This document shows, one piece after another, positions 12,501-17,724 of a DNA stretch of 17,750 bases. This DNA is from Cephalothrix spiralis. Its lineage: Eukaryota > Nemertea > Palaeonemertea > Archinemertea > Cephalotrichidae. The translations under genes and the position numbers were made by a program. Every line of letters begins with the position of its first letter. Position 1 is the first letter of the stretch. The notes beneath the pieces are model-generated. The model worked only from the letters and a program-made list of their open reading frames with translations. It was not told where the DNA came from and searched no databases. The stretch lies in assembly GCA_032353305.1 (NCBI GenBank), contig JAUCNG010380036.1, positions 1 to 17,750 of the forward strand, read 5' to 3'.

Positions 12501-13776
12501 AAATGCTCGGCAAGCGGACTATTGTCTCTATTCGAGAAGTCATCTGACGCCTTATATAGAAGAAGAAGGGGTAGGAATGATTTTGTTGAGAATTCGATTT
12601 ATTACATTGAAAGTTCTCAATTAGTAATGAAAAATCGTGTCTATGTCACAAACCGTACTTTTAGACTGCCATCTATATTTTCAACTTAAGTTTGATACTA
12701 AAGGTAAAAATGAATGTACCTTTTAGGGTATGTTTTTAGAAAAATGCCATTTAAATAAAAGGATAAGGGTTGACCCCACTGTTTTTAATTTTTTGTCTGT
12801 AGCGCTAAAGAGCCTTAGCTCGCATTGAATCTTTCTATGGGTAAATGACCTTACACTGCTAAAAAATAGGGATAATAAATTTTTCAGCGACGAGATTAAA
12901 CGTTAGTGCGGAAATTTCACTTCCAATTTTTTAAATCAAATCTCTCTCGAAAATATGCTAAAAGGTAATTGCATTGAAGCTCTTTTTGGTGCGTAAAGCA
13001 CCAAGTGAGCTAATTATAATTCATCAGTCTGAAAATAAGGCCTCTCTACAGTCCCGGCGAATTCTCTGATTTTCCAGGTTCTGCATACTATTTGACTAAT
13101 TCCTGTCTTTTTGCCTAAGTTTTTGATTCCCTGACTTTTCCAGGGTGAGACTGACCGCCTTCTTAATTGTACTGAATGATTCAAATTCCTTGTCAAACGG
13201 TAAAAAAGATAAAATATTTAAGACAAAGTAAAACTAATAGGGGAGTGGAGATTATGTGTTTTGCGCATATTGCGGGTATTCCGTTTTATTACTGTTAATA
13301 AAGTACCTTTTCGTGTACAGTACATTATTGTATTAGAAATTGTTTGTTTAATCTTCTTTTCTCTCTATAAATCAGATTTTGTTTTGGAATTTTTTGGCTG
13401 AGAAGGAACGTTAACGATTTTTAAGTGATTCAAACTTCCTGTCATTTGAAAAATTGAGGCCAAAAAATCATGACAGGGGCTGAAATATCCTGGGACCGAA
13501 AATAACCTTGGCTAAAAGTCCTGTACCTGTTAACTTATTATGAGTCTATATTACGCAACAGACATTTAAAATTATAGGTATTAGCGCTGATTTATTTTTT
13601 GCCAATGAGACTTCTGGTTCGCAACAGACCTCATTGTTATCTAGATCCTTGTCATCGACATTATAAGAGTCATCTTGATCCTCAAGACCATCATTGTCAG
13701 AGTCTATCAGATTTAGCAGTTCCTTTTCAATCTGATCATCAATCCAGTTTTCAGCTCCGGGTTTATCCATAGTCAT
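330..13776 (-). CDS. LRRIQ1: LRRIQ1-like IQ and coiled-coil protein, N-terminal part of a multi-exon gene (11 coding exons, continues off left edge)
   Basis: Joined coding exons, in order: 13776-13630, 11618-11498, 10611-10538, 9981-9813, 8567-8458, 6457-6341, 5434-5360, 2638-2499, 2270-2148, 1476-1173, 526-330. All introns are GT-AG and every exon pair agrees in phase, giving 1577 nt (525 codons plus 2 nt). Visible protein layout: acidic head (1-49), ELP..NRS segment (50-90), EELKRRILAELDRED-type segment (about 107-121), short coiled coils (171-300), one IQ motif (310-320), then a highly charged E/K/R helix to the edge. From memory, vertebrate LRRIQ1 has the same order: acidic start, ELP then NRS, an acidic leucine segment, coiled coil, IQ around residue 290, charged helix, then LRRs and further IQ motifs. 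The LRRs are not in this window, so the name rests on order and short motifs. IQ motifs bind calmodulin or calmodulin-like light chains; LRRIQ1 itself is poorly characterised. Alternative: another IQ/coiled-coil ciliary or cytoskeletal protein. Confidence 0.75.
527..1172 (-). other. Intron between coding exons 10 and 11
   Basis: AT-rich intron with no gene. It holds a 12-base C run at 1079-1090 (on the plus strand) followed by more C-rich sequence. I see no mobile element ends. Confidence 0.7.
1173..1476 (-). CDS. LRRIQ1: Coding exon 10 of LRRIQ1-like gene (E/K/R single-helix region)
   Basis: The acceptor is TTTTTTGTGTCTAG|GAG and the donor is CAGGAG|GTAAGTCAA, an excellent site. It begins with the last base of a split Arg codon and ends in phase 0. 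The peptide of about 101 residues (359-460) is almost only E, K and R, with EEEKRK- and KRKEEE-type repeats and no proline. Such composition forms a long coiled coil or a stable single alpha helix. The low complexity makes homology assignment from this exon alone unsafe. Confidence 0.88.
1642..1876 (+). mobile_element. hAT-like MITE, complete copy (family A)
   Basis: The left end is CAGGGTGGCCACAAC and the right end, reverse-complemented, is CAGGGTGGTGACCACA: terminal inverted repeats with one small indel. The inside is full of ATTCCATGACATT-type motifs and has no transposase. A second copy at 15196 shares most of the sequence (AACTTTCTGAAAACAAAATT, CAACTGCCAAATAACCC and more). CAGGG termini suit hAT elements, but I find no matching 8-bp target duplication here. 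It lies in the intron between coding exons 9 and 10. Confidence 0.6.
2148..2270 (-). CDS. LRRIQ1: Coding exon 9 of LRRIQ1-like gene (second half of IQ motif)
   Basis: It starts after CTTTTCAG at 2271. Joined to exon 8 the motif reads IQKHYKGYSVRKQYG, with R at the consensus position four after G. A second AG six bases further (TGTTAG|GAAA) keeps the same phase but would delete two residues and put Q at that position, so the first AG is preferred. The rest is helical with ENISEVKENMINKRIGNLE and a charged end KQKEEDER. The donor AAG|GTTTTT at 2147 is weak but is the only one that gives the phase exon 10 needs. Residues 318-359. Confidence 0.83.
2499..2638 (-). CDS. LRRIQ1: Coding exon 8 of LRRIQ1-like gene (first half of IQ motif)
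   Basis: The acceptor is TTTCTTTAAAG|GCATAT and the donor is GGATACAG|GTAATTC. It starts in phase 0 and ends after two bases. The peptide, residues 272-318, is a helix that ends FAATTIQKHYKGY. That is the first half of a canonical IQ motif (IQxxxKGxxxR). The remainder is supplied by exon 9, so the calmodulin-binding helix is interrupted by a 228-bp intron, the shortest in the gene. Confidence 0.88.
2669..3517 (+). mobile_element. Mariner-like non-autonomous element with TA flanks
   Basis: Left end TA-CAGGGTATCCC; right end, reverse-complemented, TA-CAGTGTGTCCC. Nine of eleven terminal bases match and both sides carry the TA dinucleotide expected of Tc1/mariner targets. The ends resemble the common CAGGGTGTCCC class. 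About 850 bp with no transposase frame. It contains an imperfect inverted repeat at about 3213-3273 (GGTACAAGGGAA versus TTCCCTTACC). It lies in the intron between coding exons 7 and 8. Confidence 0.5.
3518..4400. other. Intron sequence without recognisable gene
   Basis: AT-rich sequence inside the intron between coding exons 7 and 8. There are octamer-like motifs (ATTTGCAA near 4142 and GTGCAAAT near 4332) upstream of the histone-type unit, each one base off the octamer ATTTGCAT or its complement. Nothing else is seen. Confidence 0.4.
4409..4446 (+). promoter_or_regulatory. Histone-type core promoter: TATA box and CATTC cap motifs
   Basis: TATAAAAG at 4409-4416 is followed by two overlapping TCATTC motifs (4437-4442 and 4441-4446), 28-32 bases downstream. 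A YCATTC cap sequence about 30 bases after TATA is the classic arrangement of replication-dependent histone genes. The first ATG (4472) follows about 30 bases later, a short leader as in histone genes. Judged together with the stem-loop at 4768. Confidence 0.5.
4472..4729 (+). pseudogene. 85-codon frame of a histone-type unit, interrupted by one stop; product not recognised
   Basis: Starting at the first ATG after the TATA/cap region, the frame runs 13 codons to TAA (4511-4513), then stays open from there to TGA (4727-4729). The stop lies 38 nt before a canonical histone stem-loop, the usual distance in histone genes. The region is clearly less AT-rich than the intron around it, as if it is or was coding. 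I do not recognise a core or linker histone in it. The pieces KEVLAKLCKA and ARYSKSVKNI, flanking the TAA, weakly recall the first helix of 14-3-3 proteins (AKL....RY...VK spacing), which is a lead only. A reader could treat it as a decayed gene, a recoded or short-peptide transcript, or a non-coding stem-loop RNA. The reverse strand is also open (4523-4831), which is probably incidental. Confidence 0.4.
4768..4788 (+). terminator. Histone mRNA 3' stem-loop
   Basis: GGCCCT-TTTC-AGGGCC followed by ACCCA: a perfect six-bp stem with a UUUC four-base loop and the ACCCA flank, preceded by ATTACAA. This matches the conserved SLBP-binding stem-loop of replication-dependent histone mRNAs. A second hairpin with the same TTTC loop, ACGGT-TTTC-ACCGT, lies just upstream at 4742-4755. 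No clear purine-rich histone downstream element is seen after it, only GAAAC. Confidence 0.8.
5360..5434 (-). CDS. LRRIQ1: Coding exon 7 of LRRIQ1-like gene (coiled coil)
   Basis: A 75-nt exon, phase 0 at both ends, between TTTTACCATAG|GAAAAAG and AACCAG|GTTTGTAG. The peptide, residues 247-271, has the pattern FNKQLQKHQDVIDKDHL, a short amphipathic helix. The position and the KQLQKHQ..I pattern recall the KFKQHEEYI segment just before the IQ motif in vertebrate LRRIQ1 (from memory). The next intron (2639-5359) is the longest visible and hosts the mariner-like element and the histone-type unit. Confidence 0.82.
5435..6340 (-). other. Intron between coding exons 6 and 7
   Basis: AT-rich intron with no gene seen. 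It contains a 17-base palindrome at 5632-5648 (ACGCTGAC-C-GTCAGCGT). Confidence 0.6.
6341..6457 (-). CDS. LRRIQ1: Coding exon 6 of LRRIQ1-like gene (coiled coil)
   Basis: A 117-nt exon, phase 0 at both ends, between TTTTTAAAG|GAACGC and AGAAAG|GTTGGTAA. The peptide, residues 208-246, is charged and helical (VKSFENKEINWKRKAEEHS, ending QQARK) with a central Trp, as in coiled-coil proteins of this kind. Being symmetric in phase, it could be skipped without a frame change. Confidence 0.85.
6849..7004. repeat. Inverted repeat with C/G homopolymer arms
   Basis: The left arm ATGA plus 11 C (6849-6863, within a run of 14 C) is the exact complement of the right arm, 11 G plus TCAT (6990-7004). Similarity continues inward (CGGGGCAAAAATA versus CTCGCAAAATTAT in the complement). 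The 156-bp unit could be a small MITE whose ends carry homopolymers, or a hairpin-forming repeat. It lies in the intron between coding exons 5 and 6. Confidence 0.5.
7800..7920 (+). mobile_element. Remnant of hAT-like MITE family A (right end)
   Basis: The stretch CATTTCCAGGTTTTCTAG (from about 7886) followed by ACATTTGGACC matches the right end of the complete copy near 1840-1866, with several changes and loss of the terminal CCCTG. Upstream, GTCATGACATT-like motifs around 7680 may belong to the same remnant. The left boundary is not defined. Confidence 0.35.
8458..8567 (-). CDS. LRRIQ1: Coding exon 5 of LRRIQ1-like gene (coiled coil)
   Basis: The acceptor is TTTTGATTCTAG|ATGGTGC and the donor is CAAGAG|GTAATTAT. 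Two bases complete the codon from exon 4; it ends in phase 0. The peptide, residues 171-207, is helix-forming with heptad-like leucines and one Trp (SEAEELENKMNEKLRSW, then KSIKDRKIQE). It marks the start of the coiled-coil part of the protein. Confidence 0.85.
8684..9077. repeat. Dispersed ATTTTAGGAGA motif cluster
   Basis: ATTTTAGGAGA occurs exactly at 8684, 8728, 9027 and 9067, with near copies at 8706 (ATTTTAGTAGA) and 9037 (ATTTTAGGAGG). The copies form two groups about 340 bases apart. All lie in the intron between coding exons 4 and 5. They may be the ends of one low-complexity mobile element; no terminal duplication was found. Confidence 0.45.
9813..9981 (-). CDS. LRRIQ1: Coding exon 4 of LRRIQ1-like gene (acidic linker)
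   Basis: The acceptor is CATTTTGTAG|ATTTTAGCTG and the donor is GAAAAAG|GTAAAC. It starts in phase 0 (the other frames give TAG or TGA immediately) and ends after one base, which matches the two-base start of exon 5. The peptide, residues 115-171, is acidic and probably disordered in the middle (FETDDGAD, SVSPEEDQAEVG), with a short helical start ILAELDREDED. No enzymatic motif is visible. Confidence 0.85.
10538..10611 (-). CDS. LRRIQ1: Coding exon 3 of LRRIQ1-like gene
   Basis: A 74-nt exon between TTTATTGCAG|AT and AGA|GTATGC. It begins with two bases that complete the split codon from exon 2 and ends in phase 0. The other two frames hit stops at once. The peptide (residues 90-114) is acidic with IEDDVELIS, then ENPEELKRR at the end. 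Joined to exon 4 it reads EELKRR-ILAELDRED, a continuous amphipathic stretch that spans the junction. That continuity supports the chosen donor over the upstream GTGAAA after GCAAGAG, which would break the phase. Confidence 0.82.
10765..11143 (+). mobile_element. hAT-like MITE (family B)
   Basis: The left end CAGGGTGTCTA pairs with the right end TAGACGACCTG, whose complement is CAGGTCGTCTA (nine of eleven). Just inside both ends are runs of CCATGACTTTCCCTGACTTT-like motifs in opposite edges of the element, typical of this MITE style. The flanks (ATCTAAAA and TAAAAATT) do not form a clean 8-bp duplication. No coding frame. It lies in the intron between coding exons 2 and 3. Confidence 0.5.
11260..11300. 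repeat. Imperfect hairpin
   Basis: GGCATAAGC (about 11251) and its near complement CTTATGCTTATGTCC (about 11279) flank a T run. It is an imperfect stem with an AT-rich loop, with no assigned role. Confidence 0.25.
11498..11618 (-). CDS. LRRIQ1: Coding exon 2 of LRRIQ1-like gene (ELP..NRS segment)
   Basis: The acceptor is a long T tract plus AG (TTTTTTTTAG|GAAAATG) and the donor is GCCC|GTAAGTC, a near-ideal 5' splice site. Only one frame is open; both others have stops. It starts in phase 0 and ends after one base. The peptide contains ELPSFVSDYLSIVQNRSEF, then an acidic LEECGDIL stretch. This is the segment that best recalls vertebrate LRRIQ1, where ELP is followed after about a dozen residues by NRS and then by a DLED.DIL-like stretch. 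It corresponds to residues 50-90. Confidence 0.85.
11688..12137. mobile_element. Element flanked by a 9-bp direct repeat
   Basis: CGGACAGGT is present at 11688-11696 and again at 12129-12137. Between them lie 432 bp that begin CAGGGGGGTTGTCTTG and end ACACCCCACCCCC, so the ends are G-rich and C-rich complements of each other, though not exact. Internal repeats include GTCTTGAAAGTA (about 11708 and 12090), ACTAACTTGACATTT twice, and CAACGTCTC twice. A 9-bp target duplication suggests a MULE-like element; an 8-bp hAT duplication plus one chance base is possible. No transposase frame is visible. Confidence 0.5.
12234..12567 (+). mobile_element. tRNA-Lys(CUU)-derived SINE
   Basis: The head keeps tRNA numbering without gaps from a degenerate A box (12241) to a perfect anticodon arm TGAGA-CTCTTAA-TCTCA (12260-12276) with anticodon CTT. 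B-box-like GTTCGAACCC (12278) and GTTCGATCC (12289) follow. The body contains GCACATAAAAGAACCC (12428). The end, GACGCCTTATATAGAAGAAGAAG, recalls the GCGCTATATAA tails shared by many animal SINEs and their partner LINEs. A polypeptide frame through this element (12276-12689) is therefore not a gene. It lies in the intron between coding exons 1 and 2, antisense to the host gene. Confidence 0.6.
12690..13629 (-). other. Right part of the first coding intron
   Basis: No gene is seen. A short fragment at about 13120-13160 (GATTCCCTGACTTTTCCAGGG) resembles the MITE interiors found elsewhere in the window. Confidence 0.4.
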
Positions 13777-13779
13777 CTC
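13630..13779 (-). CDS. LRRIQ1: Coding exon 1 of LRRIQ1-like gene (start codon exon)
   Basis: The exon starts after a good acceptor (TTATTTATCTTTTAG) at 13780, so at least one untranslated exon lies upstream. Two in-frame ATGs occur: 13776 (GAGATGA context) and 13770 (ACTATGG context, stronger with A at -3 and G at +4). The TAG of the acceptor is in frame just before, which fixes the start here. The product is strongly acidic with D/E/N runs (DSDNDG, DDKDLDNNE). The donor chosen is GAG|GTCTGT at 13629, which gives the phase 0 that exon 2 requires; it is weak at +3 and +4. An alternative phase-0 donor is TGC|GTAATA near 13555, which would add about 25 residues ending in an odd hydrophobic run. 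I prefer the first. Confidence 0.75.
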
Positions 13780-15195
13780 CTAAAAGATAAATAACATAAT
13801 TATCAATACAAATATATCGTATATGTAACTTGAATGATAGTGACCCCCAGAATTTTCTCAAACTGACCACTCTAACCTTTAGAAAGCAAGACTCACAAAT
13901 ATGTTTGGTTACTGTTCATTGACCGCCTGGCGCCTCATGAGAAAAAAAATGGCATGCTCGAGTTGGGGAGTATGTAATTTAAAAAAGAATGTATTGATTA
14001 CTTTTTCAGTATTACAGTGTACACCTGTTGCCTTTTAAAGTCGTATGAAAGAACACATCGCTTTTTTTGCCTAGATGCCTTTAAAGTGAAGAGAAATTAA
14101 TGATGTCACAATTTCTGATATGTCCGCATGCGCAGTCAACTTTTAGGGTTTTGAATGCGCAAATCACTGAATGGTTAATTATGGGTATTTTTCTATCTAT
14201 CCTCAATACATTTAGATGGTCTAAAACCAGTTGTTAACGAGTAAATCGAGAGTCAAAATTGGCAGTTTTTTTTATTGGCAAATTAAGTAATTTTATTGTT
14301 TTTGATGATGTAAGATTTGTTTTTTGATACTGTTTGAATAAGATATTTTATACATGTCAGGGCGGTCAATCACTCCAAGGTTGGCCCCCATTGTTTGATT
14401 ATGAAAAATAAAATTTTGATGTCTGTGATCCGACTGGCATCCATCAACTGATGGTTACCTAATGAATTAGTAATGATACAGAATTTTATTGGTCAGAAAT
14501 CAGAATTTGATTTGTATAACGACCGAAGACAGTCCATTACAAATGGCATTAATAAATAATAACGTGTCATTACAAGTACTAAGTTTGATACAATAGCATC
14601 CATTATATTTACATTTTTGGATTTTGAAAAATCTAAATCAATAAAGATTTGGAGATGTTTATTTATCTAGTACTATTAAGTATGATACTTAAAATTCAAG
14701 GTACAAATAAATATGGTAACAGTGGTATCAGGACAATTTGCCTGAGAAAATTTGCCCCCAAGACATGTACATGTAACACAGTGTGACTGCTACTCTAAAT
14801 AGGCTTACTATAACAGGTTGTTATGTGTGTTACGTGCACCACACCTAGATAAATTTAATTCTTACATCTTGAATTTTTTTTCCAGGCTGTTGAAAATACT
14901 TATCTTATCAGCATTATGGACACCATATAGAATATAAGTATAAATAATAGCGAATATAGATTCAAGCTTGCTTTAGGAGAATGACCTTGCACATGATGGA
15001 TTAAAGGTTGTAATTCTATAACGATAAATGTACCTCAGTACCTGTCATCCACCCAGTGCAAAATCTAATAATACATAAGACACTTTTTACTTTTAGCGCC
15101 TTTCAAAGTACTCCGCTAACTATATGCAATTGAAACGTGTAGGGCATCAAACTTTACTCAAGTATTATGGCCTGCCTTCCCCTTTAAGGCATTAA
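13780..15195. other. Upstream region or 5' untranslated intron of the LRRIQ1-like gene
   Basis: AT-rich, with no open frame worth calling. The acceptor at 13780 shows that this sequence is probably intron 5' of the start-codon exon. A repeat copy lies at 14291-14329 (see its own entry). No promoter could be fixed. Confidence 0.5.
14291..14329 (+). repeat. Dispersed repeat, copy 1
   Basis: GTTTTTGATGATGTAAGATT and its surroundings match 17192-17232 with only a few changes. Similarity continues weakly to AGATATTTTATA versus AGACATTTTATA. The full element is not delimited. Confidence 0.5.
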
Positions 15196-15450
15196 CAGGG
15201 TGACCACAACTTTCTGAAAACAAAATTCCATGACATTTCCATGACTTTTCCCTGACATATCCAGAAATTTTCAGTAGCGACAACTTGAAAAGTGTGAAAA
15301 ACAGTCAGTCGCGACATCATTTTCAACTGCCAAATAACCCAGCACAACAACAAAATTTACCCGGACGACATTTATTTTTCAAAATTCCATTACATTTCTG
15401 TGTTTTCACTAGTTTTTTCATTTTTCCATGACATTTCCATGACAATTTGA
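15196..15450 (+). mobile_element. hAT-like MITE family A, right end missing
   Basis: It starts CAGGGTGACCACAACTTTC and tracks the copy at 1642-1876 with high similarity, plus an extra block of CATGACATTTCC-type repeats near each side. The match ends around ATGACAATTTG (15440-15450), where the palindrome-rich repeat block begins, so the right terminal repeat is lost or replaced. Confidence 0.6.
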
Positions 15451-15451
15451 T

Positions 15452-15831
15452 TTATCATTAAGTAATTGATTGATCATTAATATAATTGACAAGGCAAGAT
15501 GAAGCGACCACCTGGCAGTCGCTTGGTATTGACTCGACGACGAAGCGGAACAATTAATAAATAATTGATGAGGCGACTGCTAGGTGTTGACTCGACAAGG
15601 CAAAAAAGCGCACCAAGCGACATTAATTTATCATTAAATAATTGACAAGGCGAGTAGGCGACCACCAGGCAGTCGCCTGGTGTTGACTCGACAAGGCGAT
15701 GAAGTGACTCTATAATGTTGCTTTGTGTTGATAGTCGCCTCGACTCGCCTGGTGTTGACTGGACAACTACTAACTAGGACAAGGCGATGAAGTGACTCTA
15801 TAATGTTGCTTTGTGTTGACTAGTCAGTTTG
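15452..15831. repeat. Palindrome-rich minisatellite-like block
   Basis: A 42-bp sequence beginning GACAAGGCGATGAAGTGACT occurs identically at 15690-15731 and 15778-15819. A longer unit starting ATTGACAAGGC and ending TTGACTCGAC is present at 15485-15538 and 15641-15691 with a few changes. A perfect hairpin CACCAGGC-AGTC-GCCTGGTG lies at 15663-15682. TTGACTCGACAAGGC-type joints recur. No coding frame fits the repeats. Confidence 0.65.
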
Positions 15832-16797
15832 GTCAATACCCCACCTCTCTCGCTTTAGGCCCTTAACGTTAGTGCATGAAAACTGGAAGTGGAGAGTCAA
15901 GTTGAAAAAAACTTGAGTATCATGATATGATGATTGAAATAAAATTAATTGAACGATTCTCACTTTTTTCTAGTTCTTCTTCTCGACATAAAATGGGCTG
16001 TTTTTTACATTGTTCTTGTTATTCCGAATCTTCAAAACTATTAGATCAACAAAAGCATCAAAATGTAGAGAATATAACACATTTTAACAATCAATTAACG
16101 ATTGTTTTGACTGTTGTTTTCATGTTTTGGAATCGAAACCGGAAGTATTTTTGGAATTTATTGTCGGATTTTCTGTGGATCCATTAAGGGGTCTTTTATG
16201 AAGACCGTCTTTTTTACAATGTTCACATTACCACACTGATTACCATGATAACACAGGTGAGGTAGGATAATTTTCTAAAAAATTCAAGAAAATTTAGGAT
16301 CCACTAGCACAGTGTGTTTTTGATGAATCGGCCCGACAAAAGCAAAAAAATCAGATAACCCTTCAATGGAGACAAGCAAAGTTTTTAGGTGTATTTCCGG
16401 TTTTTGTGTGGTAAGCGATAATGCTTCTAACAATAAAATTATATTCGCAAAAAAAAATATAATAATCATTGTGGACCTCCGTGGTTTATCAGTTGATGAT
16501 TTCAGGATTCTAGAGAAATCAATATTTCTATATCGGTAAGATTCAAAAATATGTATTCTTGTGACTTGTGGATATTTGTTTCTGTTTAAACACTTTCAAC
16601 TCAGCCCTGAAGAGTGAAGAGCCTGAATATTTCATTTTCAATTTCAATTTTTTTTCAATTACCGGTACTCGAGTATTTCTAATTTTATATTTTACACTCT
16701 TTTAACCCTTTGCTATGGACCAATTACAGCAAAAAATGAGGGAATATATATCAACTTTTGGTAAATTTGAAGCAATTATCTGTTGCTTTTGGTTTTA
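15832..16797. other. Intergenic or intronic sequence without recognisable gene
   Basis: AT-rich. An imperfect X-box-like palindrome ATTACC-AT-GATAAC lies at 16239-16252. The open frame at 15927-16187 has no features of a real protein. Confidence 0.4.
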
Positions 16798-16855
16798 ATT
16801 ATTGACGACCTTTTTTTAGGTAAGGCGAAGCTCAGTGGAAAGTTGAGTCCACGTC

Positions 16856-17007
16856 GGTCCAACACCCGGCAAATTTTCATGTCGGCGGTCAGGGCTAACG
16901 GTCTACGGTTTGGGGGTTTGTTTTTGAGCCACCGGATCGATGAGTCCGCAGCGATTCCGATAGGTCCACCAAATTTATGTTGGCAGGTCAGAAATACGGT
17001 CTATGGT
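16856..17007 (+). repeat. Degenerate direct duplication (GGTCCA units)
   Basis: Unit 1 (16856-16909) and unit 2 (16963-17007) share GGTCCA, then CAAATTT, ATGT.GGC.GGTCAG and CGGTCTA.GGT in the same order, about 107 bases apart. The segment is noticeably richer in G+C than its surroundings. It is probably part of a mobile element. Confidence 0.45.
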
Positions 17008-17191
17008 CCATCGGTCAACACATTTTTATGAAAACTTACCAAAATTCATATTAATTTCACACTTCAAGTTTGGCAGCCGGCAATGGAATGCGTGTGGTAT
17101 GCCAGTGTGTTCTGTTGATTAATCGTGCATGTATACTGTAAAGAAAAATAAACCCTTTAAAATAAACAAAATTTAATGTCGAATAATAACT

Positions 17192-17232
17192 TTTTATTTT
17201 GTTTTTGATGCTGTAAGATTAGTTTTTCGATA
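17192..17232 (+). repeat. Dispersed repeat, copy 2
   Basis: Same orientation as the copy at 14291-14329, with GTTTTTGATGCTGTAAGATT as the core. The pair is separated by about 2.9 kb. Confidence 0.5.
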
Positions 17233-17539
17233 ATATTTCAATATATACTCCAAGAAGACATTTTATATGGACTTTTAACATGGTGGACTAAATTCTTCTG
17301 GTCGGACTACTTTCGAGTTTCTAACTTTCCAGACCGCCATGAGCACATGTTTTCAATGGGTTTCTGACTTGAATCATCAAAATCACTCATAAATTGTAAG
17401 TAATAGAGTGACAATCGGCTAGATTTGCTACTAACTCTGATTTAAAATAGTTATTAAAAAATTCTAGAAATTTCGTCAAAAAAATGCAAGTAGTAAAGCA
17501 GTTGCACTATGGCCCAAAACAAGATTGTGGTGGACTTAC

Positions 17540-17724
17540 ATGTGTAGGTAGCTGGAGGCGTGGCATAGCTTCGGACACTGACCCTGACTTCGGGGACGAT
17601 GGGGATCGAGTCCCGTTGAGACGATAAAAGGACTTTGGTGTCAAAAAAGGGTAGCTGGGCCTCTACCGTCGTCGTATAGGGGTCCGAAAGAGCTAATATA
17701 GTAAGTATATCGAACAGCATATCT
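17540..17724 (-). CDS. Possible exon of unknown gene, or a tRNA-derived repeat
   Basis: Read on the minus strand, a good acceptor (TTTCCTATGCAG|AG) and a good donor (CACAT|GTAAGTCC) bound 185 nt that stay open in one frame. The peptide would start near DMLFDILTILALSDPY and continue with VRSYATPPATYT. Codons are richer in C and G than the surroundings. It could be an upstream exon of the LRRIQ1-like gene or of a neighbour, but I recognise no family. Against it, the plus strand carries an A box (TGGCATAGCTTCGG, 17561) and a B box (GGATCGAGTCC, 17603) 42 bases apart, as in a tRNA-derived SINE head. Confidence 0.28.
17554..17630 (+). tRNA. tRNA-like Pol III promoter boxes (SINE head candidate)
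   Basis: An A box TGGCATAGCTTCGG at 17561 and a B box GGATCGAGTCC at 17603 are spaced 42 bases, close to tRNA spacing. The D, anticodon and acceptor stems do not fold well, so it is not a working tRNA. It overlaps the possible minus-strand exon and the two readings compete. Confidence 0.35.

Noticed and set aside
12276-12689. 137-codon plus-strand open frame
   Set aside because: It begins in the anticodon region of the tRNA-Lys-derived SINE and runs through its body; no protein family is recognised.
13919-14370. Inverted ATTGACCGCC...GGGCGGTCAAT pair as ends of one transposon
   Set aside because: The CAGG-type ends face the wrong way for a single element, and no target duplication is seen.
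15452-15831. CRISPR-like array
   Set aside because: Repeats are irregular in length and spacing, only two exact long copies exist, and the DNA is animal nuclear DNA.
16931-16960. Hammerhead-ribozyme-like GATGAGTCCGCAGCGA
   Set aside because: The CTGATGA core is altered (TCGATGA) and no GAAA box or closing stem follows at the right place.
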